Source: Cyclobacterium plantarum (lineage in GTDB: Bacteria > Bacteroidota > Bacteroidia > Cytophagales > Cyclobacteriaceae). Taken from it: a DNA stretch of 64,000 nucleotides. Under the pieces are notes generated by a model that was not told the origin of the DNA, did no database searches, and was given only the letters and a program-made list of their open reading frames with translations. Below are positions 46,450 through 54,647 of this stretch, one piece after another; position 1 is the first letter of the stretch; each line of letters starts with the position of its first letter. The stretch lies in assembly GCF_011290685.1 (NCBI RefSeq), contig NZ_JAANYN010000008.1:236107-300106 (forward strand), given 5' to 3'. The position numbers and the translations under genes are program-made.

Positions 46450-46894
46450 AATTTACAGCCGGTAACATGTTTCTGATGGCTGAAATTTTCCAGTTTTTCC
46501 CTTTTTTTACGGCTATAAAAGTGCTCCACATCTTTCGTTCCGATCCGTCTTCATTTTTTATGGTATAGCGGGCATCGGCGATCCCTGTTTGTTCTGATAA
46601 GTACCGGACACGTTCCACTTTCAGTATCCTTTCACCCGGATTAACCTGTGAACTGCCTATCATACCCTTTACAGCTGCTTCCATTCCGTGGCGCCATTCA
46701 CCGGAAGAAACCAGCTGGTCCATATCTTCCGTAATGATTGATTTCAATAAAATGGTATCTGCTTTGTCTCTGGCTTCAGCATACCTGGCTACCAGATCGA
46801 TTATGGCTTTACCATCTTCAATGGTCTGCCCTTTCAACTGATACACTGAAAGCAAGGTCATACAAATTAAGGCAAGATTGAATTTAGCTTTCAT
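46448..46894 (-). CDS. Exported SnoaL/DUF4440-like protein (NTF2 fold)
   Basis: A 148-residue protein with a signal peptide (MKAKFNLALICMTLLSV, ending LKGQ) and an NTF2-like domain. It contains AIIDLVARYAEARDKADTILLKSIITEDMDQLVSSGEWRHG-type segments (key residues Tyr, Arg, Asp and Trp), VERVRYLSEQTGIADARYTI and MWSTFIAVKKGKNWKISAIRNML. This is the layout of DUF4440 proteins: a strand, long helix, then curved sheet. Function is unknown; relatives include isomerases and ligand-binding proteins. It is convergent with the aldolase gene. Confidence 0.82.
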   Translation of the reverse strand: MKAKFNLALICMTLLSVYQLKGQTIEDGKAIIDLVARYAEARDKADTILLKSIITEDMDQLVSSGEWRHGMEAAVKGMIGSSQVNPGERILKVERVRYLSEQTGIADARYTIKNEDGSERKMWSTFIAVKKGKNWKISAIRNMLPAVN

Positions 46895-47113
46895 AAGATT
46901 TTAGGTTTTCATAAATATAATCAAATTTTCCAAAGTGGCTATCTATCAATACCTTTGGCTTTAAGAATTCAACCAATCCCGGCAAACAAATTTTGCATGG
47001 ATTGATAGGTTTCAAACGCGGTTTAATTTGATTAACCTTTATTCAAAAAAATTGACCGTATTTTAATCTTTGCATAAAATCAAACAAGGCCCTTCATTTA
47101 TCGTTTATAGAGT

Positions 47114-47830
47114 ATGCCTAAATTTTATCGTCATATCCTCATCTTCATTGGTTTGTTTCAAATTATCGTTAATTCAAGTCAGGCCCAGGAAGAAACAATT
47201 TATAAATACGCTTCAGCAAGTCGTGATGGCATTGGCAAATTTTACATGGGAAGGGAAATATCTCATATCATGGGTTTCCATGGCATGGCATGGCTGGAAC
47301 GGCCAGGCAGGTCGGAAGAAGAAAATACGGAACTGGCGATTGCCAATTTGCCTATCAAAAAGAACAGCGTAGTAGCAGACATAGGAGCTGGCTCAGGGTA
47401 TTATACTTTCAGGATTGCAGAACGGGTGCCAGAGGGAAAAGTTTACGCTGTGGAGATCCAACAGGAAGCTATAGACTATATTCAGGAAAAAGCAGCCAAC
47501 CTTAATTTTGATCAGGTAAAAACAATAAAGGGTTCAGAAAAATCGCCAAATTTGCCTGAAAACGAAATTGACCTTGTGATCATGGTAGATGTGTATCATG
47601 AACTGGAATTCCCCCATGAGATGTTGCAAAATATCAAAAAGGCGCTTAAACCTGATGGGAAATTATTGCTTATAGAATACCGTGGAGAAGATCCTGAAGT
47701 GGCGATAAAACCACTGCACAAGATGACTGTGGCTCAGGTGGTCAAAGAACTGAATGCCAATGGATTCAAACTGGGTCGGAATGGTCAGTTTTTAAATATT
47801 CAACATTTTCTGGTATTTGAAAAAGACTGA
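47114..47830 (+). CDS. Class I SAM methyltransferase with a signal peptide
   Basis: A 238-residue methyltransferase of the Rossmann type: motif I VVADIGAGSGYYTFRIAE (about residues 87-104), acidic VEIQQEA, VKTIKGSEKSP, DLVIMVDVYHELEFP (motif IV) and LKPDGKLLLIEY. The first 30 residues look like a signal peptide (HILIFIGLFQIIVNSSQAQ), which is odd for an S-adenosylmethionine-dependent enzyme. Homologues in Bacteroidota share this feature, and the substrate is unknown. The protein looks complete. The next gene on the right is convergent. Confidence 0.86.
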   Translation: MPKFYRHILIFIGLFQIIVNSSQAQEETIYKYASASRDGIGKFYMGREISHIMGFHGMAWLERPGRSEEENTELAIANLPIKKNSVVADIGAGSGYYTFRIAERVPEGKVYAVEIQQEAIDYIQEKAANLNFDQVKTIKGSEKSPNLPENEIDLVIMVDVYHELEFPHEMLQNIKKALKPDGKLLLIEYRGEDPEVAIKPLHKMTVAQVVKELNANGFKLGRNGQFLNIQHFLVFEKD

Positions 47831-47881
47831 TTTTTGATTCATGGCCCTCAGTTAAAAAATGAACCAATTTTCTCAACCAGA

Positions 47882-48877
47882 TTAATTTTTCCTGAGCTCA
47901 TTTTTGATGCTGTCTTTTTCAAGCTTCCTAAAATATCGCCTGAACAAAAAATTGGATTTTAGGGCCTCCATATTCTGTTGGAAGTCACCAGTCCCTTTCT
48001 CCAGGTTTATAGCACTGTTAAGCAGCGTTTGTCTTAATAAACTATCCTCCATCAACAAGCCTATTGATCCTTTACCTTTCTCAATATGGTTTACCCAATT
48101 TTTCATCCCTCCCAAAAGCTCTTCCAGGTCACGGCTTGATTCCTGAAGGTGTTCTATGGAAGTAAGCAAATTCCTGGAAGCCAGGGTATCTGTAAAAGCC
48201 ATATTAATCAAACCATTACCTTGCTCGAAAGTATGCATCATTTTTTTTCCGGAGTGTAGCATTTCCGATGCCTCGACACTTGCTTTTTGAAAGGCTGATA
48301 AAGTGGTTTTAATATCCGAGGTAATTGTGGAATCCGAGAGCAATTCCCAAAGGACTTGACTGGTATTCAACTTTTCAGAGATCTGGTACAAATTCATGGA
48401 GGTCTTTTCAATAAGCAGGCTTGTAGCGTGAAGCGTACTTAACATCTCATCAGTTTCCAGGGCTTTATCCGAAAAGATGATATCTCCATCTGAAACCATC
48501 CCGGCATTGCCTTCCTGTGGATTGATGTGGACTAGCTTATTCCCCATTAAACCGTCCGTACCAATGGAAATTTTTGCATTTTTTTTAATGTAGGGATTCA
48601 TCTTTGTATTGATGACCATGGTAATATTAATCGATGTGTCATTTGCCATTTCGATCGACTTGACTGTTCCCACATCCATTCCCATGAACCTGACATTATT
48701 TCCTGGTACCAAACCATTTACATGGCTTACCACAGCTTGAAGGGTGAAATTAGAACGAAAAATATCCTGATTCCTACCTACCATGTACAGGGTAAATACC
48801 AGGAATAAGGCACCTGCCAACACCATCAAGCCTACTTTTGAATTTTCTGTTTTTCTATTGTTCATGATTATTTTCAA
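47882..48877 (-). CDS. MlaD/MCE domain lipid-transport substrate-binding protein
   Basis: A 331-residue protein with one N-terminal helix (about residues 15-35) and an MCE domain (about 40-120). Visible are FTLQAVVSHVNGLVPGNNVRFMGMDVGTVKSI and the KISIGTDGLMGNKLVHINP block. A long helical tail (120-331) may form a tube or hexamer needle. MCE proteins bind phospholipids for transfer between membranes. Its ATG directly abuts the stop of the ATPase gene, giving the operon permease - ATPase - MCE protein. No MlaB/MlaC homologue is next to it, which is common outside Proteobacteria. Confidence 0.9.
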   Translation of the reverse strand: MKIIMNNRKTENSKVGLMVLAGALFLVFTLYMVGRNQDIFRSNFTLQAVVSHVNGLVPGNNVRFMGMDVGTVKSIEMANDTSINITMVINTKMNPYIKKNAKISIGTDGLMGNKLVHINPQEGNAGMVSDGDIIFSDKALETDEMLSTLHATSLLIEKTSMNLYQISEKLNTSQVLWELLSDSTITSDIKTTLSAFQKASVEASEMLHSGKKMMHTFEQGNGLINMAFTDTLASRNLLTSIEHLQESSRDLEELLGGMKNWVNHIEKGKGSIGLLMEDSLLRQTLLNSAINLEKGTGDFQQNMEALKSNFLFRRYFRKLEKDSIKNELRKN

Positions 48878-49618
48878 TTATTCAAAAAACTCGAGAACCT
48901 TGGGGTCTGAAGATTGCTTCAATTGGTCATAAGTACCCTCTGCATAACACCTTCCTTCTATAAGCATAATTACCCGGTTGGCGGTAATTTTTATACAATT
49001 CATATCGTGCGATATAATGATAGAAGCGGTATTGTATTTTTTCTGTACTTTAAGCATCAACTGGCTGATCTCTTTTGAGGTAATCGGATCAAGGCCTGTG
49101 GTAGGCTCATCATACAATATAATTTCCGGCTTTAGAATCAGGGTTCTGGCCAATGCGATGCGTTTCCGCATGCCTCCAGATAATTCTTCTGGCATCATAT
49201 CGATGGTATGAGCAAGCCCCACATCATCTAAAGCCTCCAAAACAGCTTTTTTTGATCCTTTTTGTCGTTGTTCCTTATTCCAATGCCTGCGAAGAGGGAA
49301 TTCCAGGTTTTCCCTGACACTCATGGAATCATAAAGAGCATTACTTTGAAATAAAAACCCCACTCTGGATCTTAGTGTATCAAGCTCATCTTGTCCTATT
49401 TCTTGAATATTCCTGTCCAATACCTCAATTTTTCCCTTATCGGTTGCAATAAGATTGATGATGCATTTGATCAAGACCGATTTCCCTGAACCCGACTTTC
49501 CCAGAATGACAAGATTCTCTCCTGGAAAAACGGATAAGGACAAATCCCTAAGCACATGGTTTTCTCCAAATGATTTTTGAATGTTCTCCACCTGAACTAC
49601 CGGATTCATATCAATCAT
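48878..49618 (-). CDS. ABC transporter ATPase, MlaF type
   Basis: A 246-residue ABC ATPase of the lipid-transport (MlaF/Ttg2A) group. It has Walker A (LGKSGSGKSVLIKC, about residues 35-48), the GFLFQSNALYDSMSVRENLEFPL segment typical of MlaF, the signature LSGGMRKRIALART and Walker B IILYDEPTTGLDPITS. It drives lipid movement between inner and outer membrane with the permease encoded immediately upstream, whose stop is 2 bp before this ATG, and the MCE protein downstream. Confidence 0.94.
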   Translation of the reverse strand: MIDMNPVVQVENIQKSFGENHVLRDLSLSVFPGENLVILGKSGSGKSVLIKCIINLIATDKGKIEVLDRNIQEIGQDELDTLRSRVGFLFQSNALYDSMSVRENLEFPLRRHWNKEQRQKGSKKAVLEALDDVGLAHTIDMMPEELSGGMRKRIALARTLILKPEIILYDEPTTGLDPITSKEISQLMLKVQKKYNTASIIISHDMNCIKITANRVIMLIEGRCYAEGTYDQLKQSSDPKVLEFFE

Positions 49619-49620
49619 TT

Positions 49621-50394
49621 TTAAGTAAGACCAAGAATATCCGATATCTGAACAGCAATGAGATCTATGATAAATACCAGCAGCGATGCCAATACCACCG
49701 CTGAGGTAGCAGACCTTCCCACGCCTTCCGTACCCTTTTTGGAATGATAACCCTTATAACAACCAATAATTCCAATGGAAAAACCAAAAAAGAAGGTTTT
49801 GATCAATGAAGGAATCAGGTCTCCGTAACTTAAGGCATCAAAAACCTGTGTCCAATACAGATTCCAACTCACCATTCCCCGGATATTTACCCCCATAAAG
49901 CCGCCATACAAGGAAATGGCATTAGAGAGGCTGGACAAGACGGGCAACATAAACATGGCCGCCATGACCCTGGTGATGACCAGGTATTTGAAAGGGTTTG
50001 TTCCGGAAACTTCCATGGCATCAATTTGCTCTGTTACGCGCATGGATCCGAGTTCAGCTCCCATGCCTGAACCGATTTTCCCGGCACAAATAAGGGCCGT
50101 TATGACAGGAGAAATTTCCCTTATCAAAGAAACGGAAACCATGGCAGGAAGCATTGATTGCGCCCCAAACTCCACCAATGTGGGTCTGGATTGAATGGTC
50201 AGCACAAGTCCCATAATAAATGCGGTGGTACCTACCAGGGGTAGTGTTTTATAACCCACCCAATAACATTGGTGAAAAAATTCCCCGAATTCCTGTTTAG
50301 GCTTGAGGATTTCACGAAAAAACCTTCTGGTAAATTGCGCAATCTCACCAATTTCACTTAGGAAATTTCCAGTGAGCTCCTTTAAATTTTTCAC
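49621..50394 (-). CDS. ABC transporter permease, MlaE type
   Basis: A 257-residue membrane protein of the MlaE/TrnI permease family. It has five or six helices with the conserved blocks VGTTAFIMGLVLTIQSRPTLVEFGAQ, ISPVITALICAGKIGSGMGAELGSMRVTEQIDAMEV and FFFGFSIGIIGCYKGYHSKKGTEGVG. First gene of the three-gene Mla-type operon. The 170 bp upstream are A/T-rich without an obvious promoter. Confidence 0.94.
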   Translation of the reverse strand: MKNLKELTGNFLSEIGEIAQFTRRFFREILKPKQEFGEFFHQCYWVGYKTLPLVGTTAFIMGLVLTIQSRPTLVEFGAQSMLPAMVSVSLIREISPVITALICAGKIGSGMGAELGSMRVTEQIDAMEVSGTNPFKYLVITRVMAAMFMLPVLSSLSNAISLYGGFMGVNIRGMVSWNLYWTQVFDALSYGDLIPSLIKTFFFGFSIGIIGCYKGYHSKKGTEGVGRSATSAVVLASLLVFIIDLIAVQISDILGLT

Positions 50395-50564
50395 TTTTGA
50401 CCCATTTATTCCTGTAAATATGCCAATAGGAACATGGAAAAAACCTGACTTAAATCAATAAAAAATAAGATTTAAATTCTTTTTTGATGAATAAAAATTT
50501 TACAATTAAGTTTCTAACTCAAAAAGGGGTCCTTTTGGTGAATGAATTTTCTTTTAAATGGAGA

Positions 50565-51131
50565 TCATTTCAGGTTTGGATGCAAAATACATCTTTGCCC
50601 CTCCAGAATATTGAAATCATCTACATTACCAGAATTGATTTTTAACTTTTCTAAAAAGGAACTGTACTCCTGCTTGTATTTTTTCCTTCTTATGGCTTCC
50701 ACAAATCGCCTTACATCCGTTTTGTTTTCCAATAGTAATTTAGGCACCTGGGTGGGTTTTTCATCCTTTCCTTTGGCTACCATGGTGAAATAGCAGGTAT
50801 TGGTATGCTTGACTGTCCCCTGCATCACATTTTCCGAAATCACTTTTATGCCAATGATCATCGAACTGTTTCCCACATAATTGACAGAAGCCTTTAAAGA
50901 CACCAACTCCCCCACTTCTACTGGTTGCAGGAAGTCGACTGTATCTACGGAGACGGTGACACAGTATGCGCCACTGTGCTTGCTGGCAGCTGCGTAGGCC
51001 ACTTTGTCCATCAAGGAAAGTAATATTCCCCCATGAATTTTTCCACCAAAATTAGCGTAGGAAGGAATCATTAACTCGGTAATGGTCACTCTGGAAAAAC
51101 TGGCTGGTTTAGCATCAGGTTCAGGATTCAT
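50565..51131 (-). CDS. Acyl-CoA thioesterase (hotdog fold)
   Basis: A 188-residue hotdog-fold acyl-CoA thioesterase of the YciA/BFIT type. The fold signature is GGIHGGILLSLMDKVAYAAASKHSG-like (key residues His-Gly-Gly, Asp and Ala), with VTVSVDTVDFLQPVEVGELVSLKASVNYVGNSSM and TCYFTMVAKGKDEKPTQVP following. It would hydrolyse acyl-CoA to free CoA and fatty acid. The C-terminal 55 residues are Lys-rich and helical, beyond the hotdog core. No operon with the neighbouring membrane protein gene (102 bp away). Confidence 0.9.
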   Translation of the reverse strand: MNPEPDAKPASFSRVTITELMIPSYANFGGKIHGGILLSLMDKVAYAAASKHSGAYCVTVSVDTVDFLQPVEVGELVSLKASVNYVGNSSMIIGIKVISENVMQGTVKHTNTCYFTMVAKGKDEKPTQVPKLLLENKTDVRRFVEAIRRKKYKQEYSSFLEKLKINSGNVDDFNILEGQRCILHPNLK

Positions 51132-51232
51132 GAGGTCGTGATTTGGGAAACAAATTGGTTCGAAAATATAACAATATCCAAATATAGGTCCCTATTCTTA
51201 ATTTACATTATATTTTTTAATCAGAGGATAAC

Positions 51233-51874
51233 TCATTCTTTGTTGATTTTGAGAACAATGCCAAAAACCAAAATACTTAGCAAGGCTGCAAAAAAACACC
51301 AAATGGATATTAAATAATCTGAAAAGAAAATCATGGTGATCAGAAAGGATATAAGTACTGCAATTCCCAGAAACCTTATCTCTTTTCTACCTGCTAAAAA
51401 GGGACTTAACACAATCGGTAGAAAATAAAATGCTCCGCTCCATTTCTCCAAAAATACTGGAAAATCCAGTGTATATTTAATGTGTCCAGACCGAATTTCA
51501 GCTGAAAAATCGAAGGCAATCATACAATATAAAAAATAGCAGGAAACAGATATTCCTATTAGCAAAAGAACTGAGAGGACCTTCCGTCGGGTTTGATTAT
51601 TTTCAAGAAATAAGATGGAAAGCGGAACCCAAATTGGCCATAGTACCTGAGAAAAACCCAAAAAAATCAAGGTTGGGAAAAACCTCCAATTGGAATCTAC
51701 GTGTTCCCCCAATCCAATCCAAAGCATGCCTTCCATTATCTGCTGAAGGGCAAAAAACATGGGAATGGATGCGAATGGCAGTGATTGAAGATTTTTGGTC
51801 TTTTGTATTGATGCTATGCCAATCGTTCCCAAAAGAATGCTGGCTCCGAAACTTGCTCCTGCGGAAAAACACAT
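51233..51874 (-). CDS. DUF6629-like integral membrane protein
   Basis: A 213-residue protein with about seven hydrophobic helices. The N-terminal block MCFSAGASFGASILLGTIG and FALQQIMEGMLWIGLG match a family of small seven-helix proteins of unknown function (DUF6629). Charges are few and sit in short loops, and the last helix ends KINKE. The function is unknown; a transport or sensor role is possible but not supported. Start chosen at the ATG that begins the conserved CFSAG. Confidence 0.78.
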   Translation of the reverse strand: MCFSAGASFGASILLGTIGIASIQKTKNLQSLPFASIPMFFALQQIMEGMLWIGLGEHVDSNWRFFPTLIFLGFSQVLWPIWVPLSILFLENNQTRRKVLSVLLLIGISVSCYFLYCMIAFDFSAEIRSGHIKYTLDFPVFLEKWSGAFYFLPIVLSPFLAGRKEIRFLGIAVLISFLITMIFFSDYLISIWCFFAALLSILVFGIVLKINKE

Positions 51875-52014
51875 ATGCTAACTATTTTCTTTAATGTTGC
51901 CTGGAAATGAAATGCCCCATAATAAAAGCCTAAATCTTTAAGGAAGCTTAGAAAAATATATCTGAAATGGAAATTAAAGTTTAGATGCCTCCAAAAAACC
52001 TTTTGCTGAATCAT

Positions 52015-52734
52015 TTACCTGGGATATAAAGGGTCAATGATATCTCTGTTCCATCCATTATTTCTAAATGGATAGGTGCTTTTTTCCATAGAATTTTGCT
52101 TATGGATTGGTTTTACTGGAAATTTATCCAAAATTTTACCCAATGCAGGATGAACGGGGTAGTGAAAATATTCGGGGTCATATATATTGCCTTCTGAACT
52201 TGCTGTCCAGACCAATTTTTTAAGTCTTGTATCAAAGAGGTTAAGGGTAATGTTTCCTTTAATATAAGTCACTGTGCGTTCGGTATCATCATAATTCCAA
52301 AAAGGGGGGTTGGGCCAACTGTACCAGGTATAAAATCTGTATCTGGGATAATAATAGGGAAAGTAATAAGGATTATAAAAGTAATATCCTGTATAAGGCG
52401 GATATGGATTGGATACAACCCTTTCCAATTCTTCATTCAAAATAATCAATTGCAATACTACATCAGGGGAATCAATATTTACTAAAAGCCCCCTTTGGCT
52501 TAAATTATGGTTGATGTAGTTTTTTGAATTGTTAAGAACAATATTTTTATCGTAGCCTTGCTCACCGATTTCTTCTTCTCCTAGCATGGTACTATCGGGT
52601 ACCCAGGCAAAAGTTTTATACAAGGTGAAATCAATGGTTCGGTCATAGTTATAATCAACCTTCCCAAATGGACTGCAGGCAAAAGCCAAAAGGATAATTA
52701 GAGGAGCCAATTGAAACTTTTCTGGGGATTTCAT
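52015..52734 (-). CDS. DUF4136 lipoprotein
   Basis: A 239-residue lipoprotein. Signal peptide with lipobox LAFAC at about residue 20, then a DUF4136 domain (VDYNYDRTIDFTLYKTFAWVPDS, INHNLSQRGLLVN, GNITLNLFDTRLKKLVWTASSEG). A Tyr/Pro-rich stretch about residues 116-146 (YPPYTGYYFYNPYYFPYYYP-like) interrupts it. DUF4136 proteins are outer-membrane or periplasmic and of unknown function. It follows the DUF6629 gene with a 140-bp A/T-rich gap, probably independent. Confidence 0.88.
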   Translation of the reverse strand: MKSPEKFQLAPLIILLAFACSPFGKVDYNYDRTIDFTLYKTFAWVPDSTMLGEEEIGEQGYDKNIVLNNSKNYINHNLSQRGLLVNIDSPDVVLQLIILNEELERVVSNPYPPYTGYYFYNPYYFPYYYPRYRFYTWYSWPNPPFWNYDDTERTVTYIKGNITLNLFDTRLKKLVWTASSEGNIYDPEYFHYPVHPALGKILDKFPVKPIHKQNSMEKSTYPFRNNGWNRDIIDPLYPR

Positions 52735-52751
52735 GTGTCTATAATTTGTTC

Positions 52752-52830
52752 TTTAATGGCCACATGCCCGCCCGGAAGATGCCAGTCGGACAGGGAATCC
52801 CGCATGTTGGATAGTCATCCCATTGTGTGA
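52752..52830 (-). repeat. Interspersed repeat family B, copy 2 (inverted)
   Basis: Reverse complement of the repeat at 40285-40358: catgcccgcccggaagatg, ccagtcggacagggaatcc and cgcatgttggatagtcatccc correspond in order to the other copy. It is followed by a possible extension (cgtcattcctgtctgcc) not shared by copy 1. Confidence 0.75.
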
Positions 52831-52940
52831 CGATTCCGTCATTCCTGTCTGCCTCTGCAGGCTCGATTTGATGGGATTTTTAAATATTTATGATCATTAA
52901 ATTTATTTGAATAATTTGATTAATAATATGATAAAAGTAA

Positions 52941-52977
52941 GGAGGTTTTATGATTGAAATCACTTAAAAAAACCTCC
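52941..52977. repeat. Inverted repeat GGAGGTTTT / AAAACCTCC
   Basis: Perfect 9-bp arms at 52941-52949 and 52969-52977 with a 19-bp loop. It lies in the 410-bp gene-free stretch between DUF4136 and propeller genes. It could be a hairpin or operator, and there is no T run to call it a terminator. Confidence 0.5.
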
Positions 52978-53144
52978 GGAAACGGAACTTTGTAAAAAAC
53001 CAGTTCTTCATCTAAAGTTTCGTTTTAGGTTAAAATATTAATAAGCTTGGGTTAAATTTTTTTTGATCAGGTTCTGCGTTAGGCAGCAACTGTATGGTAC
53101 CTCGAATAATTATTTAAGAAGGTGGATTGACGCCTACCTTGGCG

Positions 53145-54302
53145 CTATTTTTTAACCCGCAACTCATAAATATAATAACACTGATATTCCTTTTCCTCCT
53201 CATGGATATCGGCCTGGTCCGCATAGTGCAAGTAGCGGTCATTGCCCAAACCCAATTTAAGGATTCCCGGTTTTTCCCAGGGTACCGGCTTTCCGATTTG
53301 TTTGCCGGATTTAATGGGGTAATAATAGGTCTTTCTACTCGCCATTACTGCCTCCATCTCTTCTCTGCTGAGACCCTCATGGTTTTTTTCGGGATCGACA
53401 CCTGTTTTGTATTCCACGATAAAGGCATCGCCCCGACCAGCAATATGGGTAAAACTACCGCCAAGAGAAATGTCCTTTCCAAAGGTATAGAAAGCGGCTT
53501 TCCCAGCCTCTGCCAAAGGCATGCGGGTGAGTTGGTCTGGTTGTTGCCTTTCCAGGTTGATTTTATTGGCCAACTCCAGTTTTTGATCAAACTGAAAAAG
53601 AATAGAATCTGCCGGCAGGATCAGGGATACGAACTTAGAATTCTGGTCGGAAAAATACACAGGTTTATCCTTCCTGGGATAAAAATAATCCTGTTTGAAA
53701 ATACTGCTACTATCTATCTTTCCACCTTTCTTCACTTGCCCATTGAGCGGATTTACCAAATGAAAATAGTTTAAGGTGTCGAAATAGTCCCGGGGATATT
53801 TATCCAACAGGCGGTCGCTGAGATTGGCGATGCCATGAGGACGATTGTCAATGCTGAAGGAATTGAAATTGTCCAGGGGAGCATGAATCATTCTCACCAT
53901 GGTTTCTTGTTCAAAGGAAAATTTTCGGAGCTGTTGCAGGTCTAAATCATATATAAAAATTTCCTGATCGCTTACAAACATGAGCTCATCACCCACAAAC
54001 CCGGCACGATGCAGCACCATCCCAAAGGCATTGGGACCTTCGCTCAACCCCTCCTCTGCCAAGACCTCCCCTTTGCTATCGATCAGAAAATACCTGCCTT
54101 CCAGCCCCTGGGTCACCATAAGATAGAGTTCCCGGCCGGGATGATAGTCCAGTATACGAAGCGTCTGTAATTCATCAAAAACCAGGGAATCTACCCGGAC
54201 AAACTCCATTTCTGCCTGCTCATTGAGTTCTTCCCTGGAAGAGCTACATGAGATGAGACCAGAAAAAAGGATAGCCAGGAAAAGAAGGTATTGATAATTC
54301 AT
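53145..54302 (-). CDS. 6-bladed beta-propeller-like lipoprotein
   Basis: A 385-residue lipoprotein (lipobox ISCSS at about residue 19). The mature part is beta-rich with repeated short strands and turns: YLMVTQGLEGRYFLIDSKGEVL, MFVSDQEIFIYDLDLQQL and HIAGRGDAFIVEY, matching the 6-bladed propeller / DUF4221-like lipoproteins of Bacteroidota. Function is unknown; ligand binding at the surface is likely. Neighbouring interspersed repeats at both sides (52.8 and 54.4 kb) make this a small isolated unit. Confidence 0.82.
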   Translation of the reverse strand: MNYQYLLFLAILFSGLISCSSSREELNEQAEMEFVRVDSLVFDELQTLRILDYHPGRELYLMVTQGLEGRYFLIDSKGEVLAEEGLSEGPNAFGMVLHRAGFVGDELMFVSDQEIFIYDLDLQQLRKFSFEQETMVRMIHAPLDNFNSFSIDNRPHGIANLSDRLLDKYPRDYFDTLNYFHLVNPLNGQVKKGGKIDSSSIFKQDYFYPRKDKPVYFSDQNSKFVSLILPADSILFQFDQKLELANKINLERQQPDQLTRMPLAEAGKAAFYTFGKDISLGGSFTHIAGRGDAFIVEYKTGVDPEKNHEGLSREEMEAVMASRKTYYYPIKSGKQIGKPVPWEKPGILKLGLGNDRYLHYADQADIHEEEKEYQCYYIYELRVKK

Positions 54303-54391
54303 CTGTGTTTTTATTTAAAACTAATTATTTAAAATGAAGATGTCAACTTTTTCCTGAATTTTAATGCTCAAGGCTTCATCTATTAAAAAAA

Positions 54392-54534
54392 CCCGTCATT
54401 GCGAGCACAGCGGGCTTCGGCAGGCTCAGCCTAAAAAGCGATCTGAACCGGAGCGGCGACGTATGTCCACCAGGAAATAGGATTAGGATCGAAAGATCGC
54501 ATACGTTCACCTTCAGACTGCCAGGGGTGCGGAG
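54392..54534 (-). repeat. Interspersed repeat family A, copy 3 (inverted)
   Basis: Reads acccgtcattgcgag, gggcttcggcaggctcagcc, aaaaagcgatctg, gagcggcgacg, taggatcgaaag and cagactgcc. This is the reverse complement of 13181-13338 in order. The cgtcattgcgag end resembles the opposite end of copy 2. The rest of 54303-54647 holds no gene. Confidence 0.75.
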
Positions 54535-54647
54535 AAATATCCAGCCAATAATAGAATTTTTCAATTATTCTGTCCGCATTCGACGCTTACTTTTTATATT
54601 GTGATCATTATTCCAATAAACCCTAAACGTTATCCGATTGTAAGGTC

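Noticed and set aside
53118-53160. Hairpin AAGGTGG...CCTACCTT as a terminator for the propeller gene
   Set aside because: The T run is on the wrong strand for that gene, and the stem has a bulge.
53127-53774. 215-residue plus-strand frame over the propeller lipoprotein
   Set aside because: Antisense to the lipoprotein with lipobox and propeller repeats; unlikely to be expressed.
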